Shown: positions 58,247 through 64,000 of the stretch, piece by piece | Position numbering within the stretch: the first letter of the stretch is position 1 | How the letters are laid out: each line of letters starts with the position of its first letter | Source: Mytilus californianus | Lineage: Eukaryota; Mollusca; Bivalvia; Mytilida; Mytilidae | NCBI RefSeq assembly: GCF_021869535.1 | Contig: NW_026262668.1 | Location: forward strand, 75,661,558-75,725,557 | Length of the DNA stretch: 64,000 nucleotides | Direction of reading: 5' to 3' | Made by a program: the position numbers and the translations under genes | The notes under the pieces: generated by a model | The model's database searches: none | What the model was told of the DNA's origin: nothing | The model's input: only the letters and a program-made list of their open reading frames with translations

Positions 58247-59580
58247 TAACATCATCTCTGTTTTTCTGATATTTTCTTTCAGAGTATTTTACTTTTAGTA
58301 GATCACTTGCAGAACAATTGCATCAGGTTTTACAAATCTAGTATACAAGTCAGTAGGTAAACCAAACATTTCTCTTCTTAAAACATGTCTCAAAGGTTTA
58401 TCACTCTGCAACAAGGTGATTTGTCAAATAAAGGAATTGATTGTTTGAAAAAAAGACAATACAACTTGGTCTTTGGACTATTCAATAAAGTGTGCACCCT
58501 TTGTACTCTTGAAGGTTAAGTGATCTCCTTTGGTTTGGGTTTGATTGAACATCACTTGCAGCTTGCTTTGCCATAAACATAAGATAGCTAGGTTTGGAAG
58601 AAGCAACATTTTTAGATTTTGAAATAGTGCGTTTTGATTTCGCTTGAGGCTTATGTTGGAAGGTTGATACAGAGACATTCTTAGTCTTCTCTTTATTTTT
58701 TTCAGCCATGCCACTTCTACTACTTTCTGAGCCCGAGCGTTTATTATTATTTTTCTTTTCAAAGTTCTTTTGCTGTTTTTCTTTCTTCTCCTTTTCTATT
58801 TCAAATTCCTGTTTGAAAAACATTTTTAATGCACCCCACTGTTCTTAAAGTCGTTCTACACATTTTTCTAACGATAGCCACCTTGTCGATACATGTATTA
58901 GAATTTTATGTGCTTCAGTTTCACACATTAATTGACAATTTTTAAATTCTAAATAACGCTTAGAACTTTTATCTAAATAATAAATATCAATAAGCAAGTC
59001 TTCAAATTTGATAGGTATTTTTTCAGCTGCCTTCTGTGCGGCAAATGTACCAAATGACATTGGCAACCACTAATAAAGCCTGGTCCGTTCTGGTCAGCTA
59101 CAAATTTTGCAACACCTTTATGTTTACCTGTCATAACTGAAGCATTATCACAACCAACAGAGAAACAATTTTTCCATGGAATATCATGTTTTCCAAATTC
59201 TCTGTTCATCAAATTAAAAATGTGTTCACCAGTACAACTTTCATTACAGTTAGGCATCGACAGAAGAGCAGTCATTATCTGATCAATATCTTTATTAAAA
59301 TATCGAACTACAATAAGATATAATTGGGTGTTGACATAATTACTGCCATCAGTAGCACAGGCATATGGAGTATTTTGCAGATTTTCTGTTAGGCAACTTG
59401 TTGTTTCTTTGGCAAGGTTATCTATTACTGCTGAGGTTTTAGTACTTGCACAAACATATTTTTATCTACCTCTGAATCTGGAAACATTTTCCTAAATAAA
59501 TGCCCATCATGATCACTTACTGCTATTGGAACATTATGTTTTGTTTTATTTTTAAAGTATTCAACTTGAACAGTTTAATT
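58247..59580 (-). pseudogene. hAT transposase, N-terminal and catalytic part
   Basis: From about 59580 downward: 'GHLFRKMFPDSEVDKN', 'KTSAVIDNLAKETTSCL', 'YACATDGSNYVNTQLY' (likely first catalytic Asp), 'MTALLSMPNCNESCTGEHIF', 'FSVGCDNASVMTGKHKGVAK' (second Asp), 'GCQCHLVHL', 'AAQKAAEKIPIKFEDLLIDI', 'HVSTRWLSLEKCVERL', 'EQWGALKMFF', a Lys/Ser-rich linker, 'KPLRHVLRREMFGLPTDLYT' and 'ERKYQKNRDDV'. Frame breaks are seen near 59455, 59045, 58852 (stop), 58485 (stop) and 58330. With 56005-56534 this is a near-complete hAT-superfamily transposase of the kind found in SCAND3/ZBED-type derived proteins. No BED finger was recognised upstream. Confidence 0.85.
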
Positions 59581-59599
59581 TAATCTTCATTCTACACAT

Positions 59600-59770
59600 T
59601 TTTGTTCCTAGAGCAGCCTTTTCTTTTGTCTTTTCGTTTCTTTACTTTTATTTTTTCATCTGAATTTCTTTCCCGTCTTTTTGTCATTTTTCTGTTTCAT
59701 CAGTGCAAATCATACTCCTTTTTACTTTCCCTTTACCTTCTTATTTCCATTTTTCTTTCTTTTCTCTTGC
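59600..59770 (+). repeat. Polypyrimidine stretch
   Basis: About 170 bp of mostly C/T on the plus strand ('cttttcttttgtcttttcg', 'ttccatttttctttctttt'). It explains the apparent frame at 59602-59892. Confidence 0.8.
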
Positions 59771-59799
59771 CAGATCAAAGTATGCTTTTATATTTTAAT

Positions 59800-59865
59800 A
59801 TAACACTGAGAATGGAAACGGGGAATGTTTCAAAGAGACAACAACCCGACCAAAAAGCAGAAAAC
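59800..59865 (-). repeat. Family G tail, truncated
   Basis: 'tgagaatggaaacggggaat' then 'caaagagacaacaacccgac' is the reverse of the 43940-43990 tail. Confidence 0.8.
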
Positions 59866-61369
59866 ACCCCAAGGCTGTTTTTAATTTCTTGATATTTTTA
59901 TAGACCCTTCTTCATTTATCCCTTGACTTTCTTGTTATCTCTGTGCAATTTGCTAGTTTTTCCCCCCATTTTATTCAATTTAAAAAGGTACATACATAAG
60001 AAAAATGAAAATTTGTTAATCTGTAGTGTGTGCAACATTTGTTTTATGACTTTTTACAATTTTTAAATTATGAATGATATTGGAATGTAACATAAACTGA
60101 ACTATTGAGTAAATAGAAATTTTCTTATCTAGGAATACAGATTGTAGGCAAATAATTTATTCTTGTTCAGCACAAGATTCATTCAATTTATCACTTGTTA
60201 TACATCATTAATGTAATTGTTTTAGATTTTTTTGCTCACTATGTAGTATTTAATAACTCTATTACGATAATTATAACAAAACAAAATCATACATTTATTT
60301 CTAACCGTAACAATATTTAAAAATCAAAGGTAAAACAAGTTTTAAAACGGTGTAATGTACACTACAATGCTGCGGACACTACCCACTGGTATTTATACAC
60401 TGAATTAACAGGAAGCGCATGTAGAAAATGCCTGTATCATGGTGCTGTCCTTCAACACATATAAGGGTTTGTTTTAACACAGTTAAGAACCTTTAATGAT
60501 ATTCAATTGGTATAAATACATATGCAAAAGAAATTAAAGTTGATAAATTATAAAAGTATAACTAAGCCTTCCAATTAGTAAAGGATTTTATATATGGTTT
60601 CATAATTATACTACTTTTTATAATATGTTTTGCAGTGTTCACATGTTGAACAAGACTATTGTGTGTTTGTGTTGATGTTTAGAAACAGAAATTAAACTAA
60701 ATTATTTTACCAATTTACAAATGTACTCAACACTTGTGAATTTACTAGTGTATGTGGCTTTTAAGACTTGCTTGTCGTTGGACTCTGTGGCATTGGCGTT
60801 TACACCTACATCTCCTTTTACTGACATGTATAGATACTTTTGATAATTTGTCACAAATCTGTAAGATGTATATTACAATCAAGTATTCGTTTGTTTGTCT
60901 GTTTATATCTTAGCCGCACGGGAGAGATAAATAAGACATCACTTCGTCTAAGCAATAGGTGGTTATTGAGAAATAACATACCATGGTGTTACATACCATG
61001 ATGCTACATGTAGACAGTTCTATAAGACAAAAAACAAGTCGATCATTTACAGACTTGCATTATCCATTAGTCAATATAATATAATAACTAGTAATATAAT
61101 TTCAACAGCATAACCTTGTTCATGAGAATGACACGGATAATTTGATTTGCCCTTGTAAATTTCCAACTAATGTGTGTATCCACTGACTGAGCCCATGTTT
61201 TAACCCCACCTAAATCTGTGGGTCTTTTATGAGAAGTGTCTTCCTTTAAAACCAAACATTCTTTTATCAATGCAAACATTTGGGAACATACATAGTAAAT
61301 AAAGGCAACAGTAGTATACCGCTGTTCAAAAGTCATAAATCGATTGAGAGAAAACAAATCCGGGTTACA
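59866..61369. other. Unassigned AT-rich DNA
   Basis: 'cataccatg.tg.tacat' occurs twice near 60978-61010. No gene was recognised. Confidence 0.4.
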
Positions 61370-61620
61370 AACTAAAACCGAGGGAAACACATCAACTATA
61401 AGAGGAAAACAGCGGAACAACAAAAACAAACACGAACATACATAGAAACGAACTGCCATATTCCTGACTTGGTACAGAAAATTTTAAGAAAAAATGGTGG
61501 GTTGAACCTGGTTTTATGGCTAGCCAAACCTCCCGCTTATATGGCAATGTTAAAATAATTCGCTAAAATGACAACACTACGTGACAGAAATACAACACAA
61601 ACAAACGCAAGTACACTCAG
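61370..61620 (-). repeat. PLE-B 3' UTR, 5'-truncated
   Basis: On the minus strand: 'gctagccataaaaccagg', 'aacccaccattttttc', 'taccaagtcaggaatatggc' and 'gtttccctcggttttagt', in the UTR order. It extends further 5' than the other minus copies. Confidence 0.65.
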
Positions 61621-62128
61621 CACAGAGAAACGCACAAATAAATAATATAATAGTCGTTACAGCATGTAAACCGCAGAATAACAACGGACGTCTTCCCTTA
61701 ACGACAGCACAGGACTTATTTTTCTGATATAATACTGTATATTGACTTTAAGCATAACTAAGAAGTTTTATAGTGAATTAATAATGAGGCAAATTATTGT
61801 TTATTTTAATATCAAAAAAAATATTGAAGACATTTGTTTAATATTTACTAGAAGTAATCAAGTATTATCGATACTCAGAAGAAATCACCGAATCTACATA
61901 AATTATATTCATTTTATAGATGAATTGTGTCAATTTCTCTCTTTCGTCTTCTGGTAAATTGTGAGACTTGTGGGGGTTTTCATTGTTATTATTTTGTTCC
62001 AATTTTATACCACATTTTAAAGCAATGTGGGTTGCAAGATTAACAAATTCATTTATTTGAAACCATCTCGGTTCTATAAATTCATAGAAAAACGTACATA
62101 AGTTGCATAAATTATACTTTTCTTATCT
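61621..62128. other. Unassigned AT-rich DNA
   Basis: The downstream half of a piggyBac gene would be expected here on the minus strand but was not recognised. Confidence 0.4.
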
Positions 62129-62760
62129 TTAATCTTCCTCAAAGGTCCTGATAAAAAATTCTATAGTATTGGCAACCTTATGAAGTGGGTCATATCCAGG
62201 TTGCCCTCTCTCGAATACTAAACCATTTTCATTGCAGTGCAAAAATCTCAAAATTCCCTCAAACCTGTTTCTTGACATAACCTGATAAATATTTGGAGTG
62301 TATGACAAAACATTCCATTTCCTTTTGCCCAATCCGATGCAAAGGAAGGTTTCTTTACAATTCCCATTGCGAACATCAAACCTTAAAAAGCACTATCTCC
62401 TGATTAGACACTGGTTTTCAACTGTTTTCTCTTGCTTGTGGAGTTGGAGTTGGATCACTAGCATTAAGTGTGCTTGTAGCATACCTATTGGTTTCTTCAA
62501 CTATTATGTCGAACAATAATCTGTTATCATCTTCTTGATGAATTTATCAAAATATTCATAAGGAGACAAATTTGCAGCAAATCCAACAGGACAATGATCT
62601 GGGATGAAAGATAGCAGAATGTCTATAACGAAACTGTTTGGCTCTATTACAATAAACCATTGGTCCTCTTTTGATATTACCTGGTCTTTTAATTGCATTC
62701 CTTGAATCTTTAACATCAGTGTCATATGCGTTACGACATTGCCAGAGACTGCACACTCAA
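62129..62760 (-). pseudogene. piggyBac transposase (PGBD-like) N-terminal remnant
   Basis: Minus-strand frames give 'IPDHCPVGFAANLSPYEYFD', 'IIVEETNRYATSTL', 'GLMFAMGIVKKPSF' and 'GKRKWNVLSYTPNIYQVMSR', then 'NRFEGILRFLHCNENGLV' and 'GYDPLHKVANTIEFF'. These are the consecutive blocks of the DDE_Tnp_1_7 family before the first catalytic Asp. There are frameshifts near 62505 and 62330 and stops between. The sequence stops at 'FFIRTFEED', so the catalytic Asp residues are absent. Confidence 0.85.
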
Positions 62761-63224
62761 TTTCGCCGTAATTATACCGTCATTACCTCAACGTAAACTT
62801 AGATGATGTCATAATTCATAATCGTCAGAAGCCTTATAGAAAAATTCGAGTGATTTCGATTTGTTAACATAAGCTACTTCAACGATTTGCGTCATAACAG
62901 TGAATGATATGCATGACGTATCACGATTTCATTTCATTACAAAAAAGTGATACTTATCCGCTGAATTCTGACGCAAATCAATTGTGAACTAACCCGATAT
63001 TTTTTTCTATCGGTGGCAGTTCATGATACGGACATTATCAGTGAGTATACATCATAGGAAAAATGTACAAATTACCTTTAAACTAATATAAAAAATAAAG
63101 ACCGGAGCTAACCCCCTTTGTCTATTGTATTTCAAACACAACTGCTGTTGGTTATCTTCTTCTAATTTCCAATGTTGACTGGGGAATAACAAATTGGACA
63201 CTTTGGTCTTCTTCCAACCGGCAG
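62761..63224. other. Unassigned DNA
   Basis: Nothing recognised. 'gatatttttttctatcgg' near 62996 is a small hairpin-like word. Confidence 0.4.
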
Positions 63225-63605
63225 TAAAACCCTTGCCAAAGTCGGGCGTCCGTTTGGCTGTGTGGGATGTATAAGTACGCAGACACGCCCGGTTAGAATA
63301 GGGACGTTAAATCCGATTCCTCGTGTAGACTGAGTACCGCGCTATCTGCACGTTACGAACACTTGCAACAACTCTTTGATGGGTCCGTAGGTGGCCTGTT
63401 GATATGCAATATTTCTTTCCCTATCCAATATACCCTCATTTTCCAGTGGCAGTCCAAATTTCCCCGACCTTCATCCTTGGCGGCCTCTATTACAGCACAT
63501 ATCTATTGTATTCATTGTTAATTTGTTCTCGTCCTAAACATGCATGGAATAATTACCATGTTAAGCAAACACAAATCAATCAATCATCTGTTACAAACCC
63601 CATTC
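63225..63605 (+). repeat. Family F repeat, long copy ending in (caat)n
   Basis: 'ccttgccaaagtcgggcgtc', 'gggacgttaaatccgattcc', 'tctgcacgttacgaacactt', 'gggtccgtaggtggcctgt', 'gttaatttgttctcgtccta' and 'catgttaagcaaac', then 'caatcaatcaat'. The simple-sequence tail suggests retroposition. A truncated minus copy is at 25105-25335. Confidence 0.75.
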
Positions 63606-63639
63606 AAACCAATACAAACTTACATCTATCCTCTCAAAT

Positions 63640-64000
63640 ATTGCCAGTCACAGACTTTTCTTTTCAGACCAGTTCGCATTGGAAAAGATGGAAAGGAGAA
63701 AAGATCCTTTCTTAAACTTTTCTTTGCCAACTAAGGTCTCGATGCAATCAATTTGGTCAATGTTCTTCATCATAAATCAGTTCACTCGAAAATATGTCCT
63801 TACTTTAAAGACCACTGTACCAATCATATCTTGTACTTATAAACCAATTTCAACTAAAGTTTTCAAATCCCAAAGCGTGCTGCAGGATCTCAATATTGAC
63901 GACTTCAGGTATAAAACCTCCTGATTGCACCTGTGCTAGTTCCCCATTTATATAATCCAGATGGCCCCGTTATAACTGGCGACCTGAACATTGTGAATAA
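63640..64000 (+). pseudogene. PLE-A protein, N-terminal part, runs off the window
   Basis: Reads 'RPVRIGKDGKEKRSFLKLFF', 'GLDAINLVNVLHHKSVHSKI', 'LQDLNIDDFRYKT' and 'PDCTCASSPF', then 'GDLNIVNN' at the window edge. The last 30 residues align with the start of the 51588 copy, so this supplies the upstream region missing there. Frame changes occur near 63735 and 63918. No GIY-YIG motif is visible in this part. Its continuation lies beyond 64000. Confidence 0.75.

Noticed and set aside
59602-59892. 96-codon frame rich in Phe/Leu/Ser
   Set aside because: Polypyrimidine tract followed by a family G tail.

Overview
The window is AT-rich eukaryotic DNA dominated by repeats and transposable-element remnants. 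I recognise no intact host gene, no rRNA gene and no convincing tRNA. Several interspersed repeats are of the kind I associate with mussel (Mytilus-type bivalve) genomes. Examples are the 'catcttctttttta'-ended element, the 'gagcgtcactgatgagtc' repeat and a retroelement tail containing 'gtggggttcgtgttgct'. Bivalve is therefore the most likely source; species cannot be fixed without a search.

Layout. 0-6.5 kb: fragments of two Penelope-like-type reverse transcriptase (RT) families (here PLE-A and PLE-B), an antisense PLE-A pseudogene (2631-4160), a TA-flanked MITE (4476-4695) and family D repeats. 8.5-13 kb: another PLE-A fragment, then two adjacent oppositely oriented arrays of about 0.3 kb monomers (type I, 9920-10800 plus; type II, 10840-11770 minus). 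Type I carries a hammerhead-ribozyme-like core. 14.4-16.5 kb: a 12-copy 49-bp minisatellite and a GC-richer island. 16.5-33 kb: mostly unassigned AT-rich DNA with a jockey-like LINE pseudogene (23700-24690) and two foldback elements. 33-36.8 kb: a CACG-rich element and a third RT family (PLE-C) split by a family D repeat. 37.6-42.4 kb: a broken PIF/Harbinger transposon whose two genes, a MADF/BESS DNA-binding protein and a HARBI1-type transposase, converge. 43-54.7 kb: PLE-B with directly repeated 3' UTRs, then the best preserved PLE-A copy, interrupted by a 406-bp element with a 9-bp target duplication. 56-59.6 kb: a hAT transposase pseudogene split by a 1.7-kb long-TIR element that duplicated TA. 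62-64 kb: a piggyBac remnant, a complete-looking family F repeat and the 5' coding part of another PLE-A copy running off the window.

How the parts relate: the window records layered insertions (PLE-A interrupted by a TIR element, hAT by a long-TIR element, PLE-C by family D, a paralogous sequence by family D'). The most interesting signal is the type I/II repeat family. It has a conserved hairpin with paired base changes, hammerhead-like core residues, a tandem arrangement and a physical link to a PLE-B RT tail (455-790). This resembles ribozyme-bearing Penelope-like elements and retrozymes, but stem I of the putative ribozyme does not pair well, so the case is unproven. All coordinates of degraded repeats are approximate, because homology was judged by eye.
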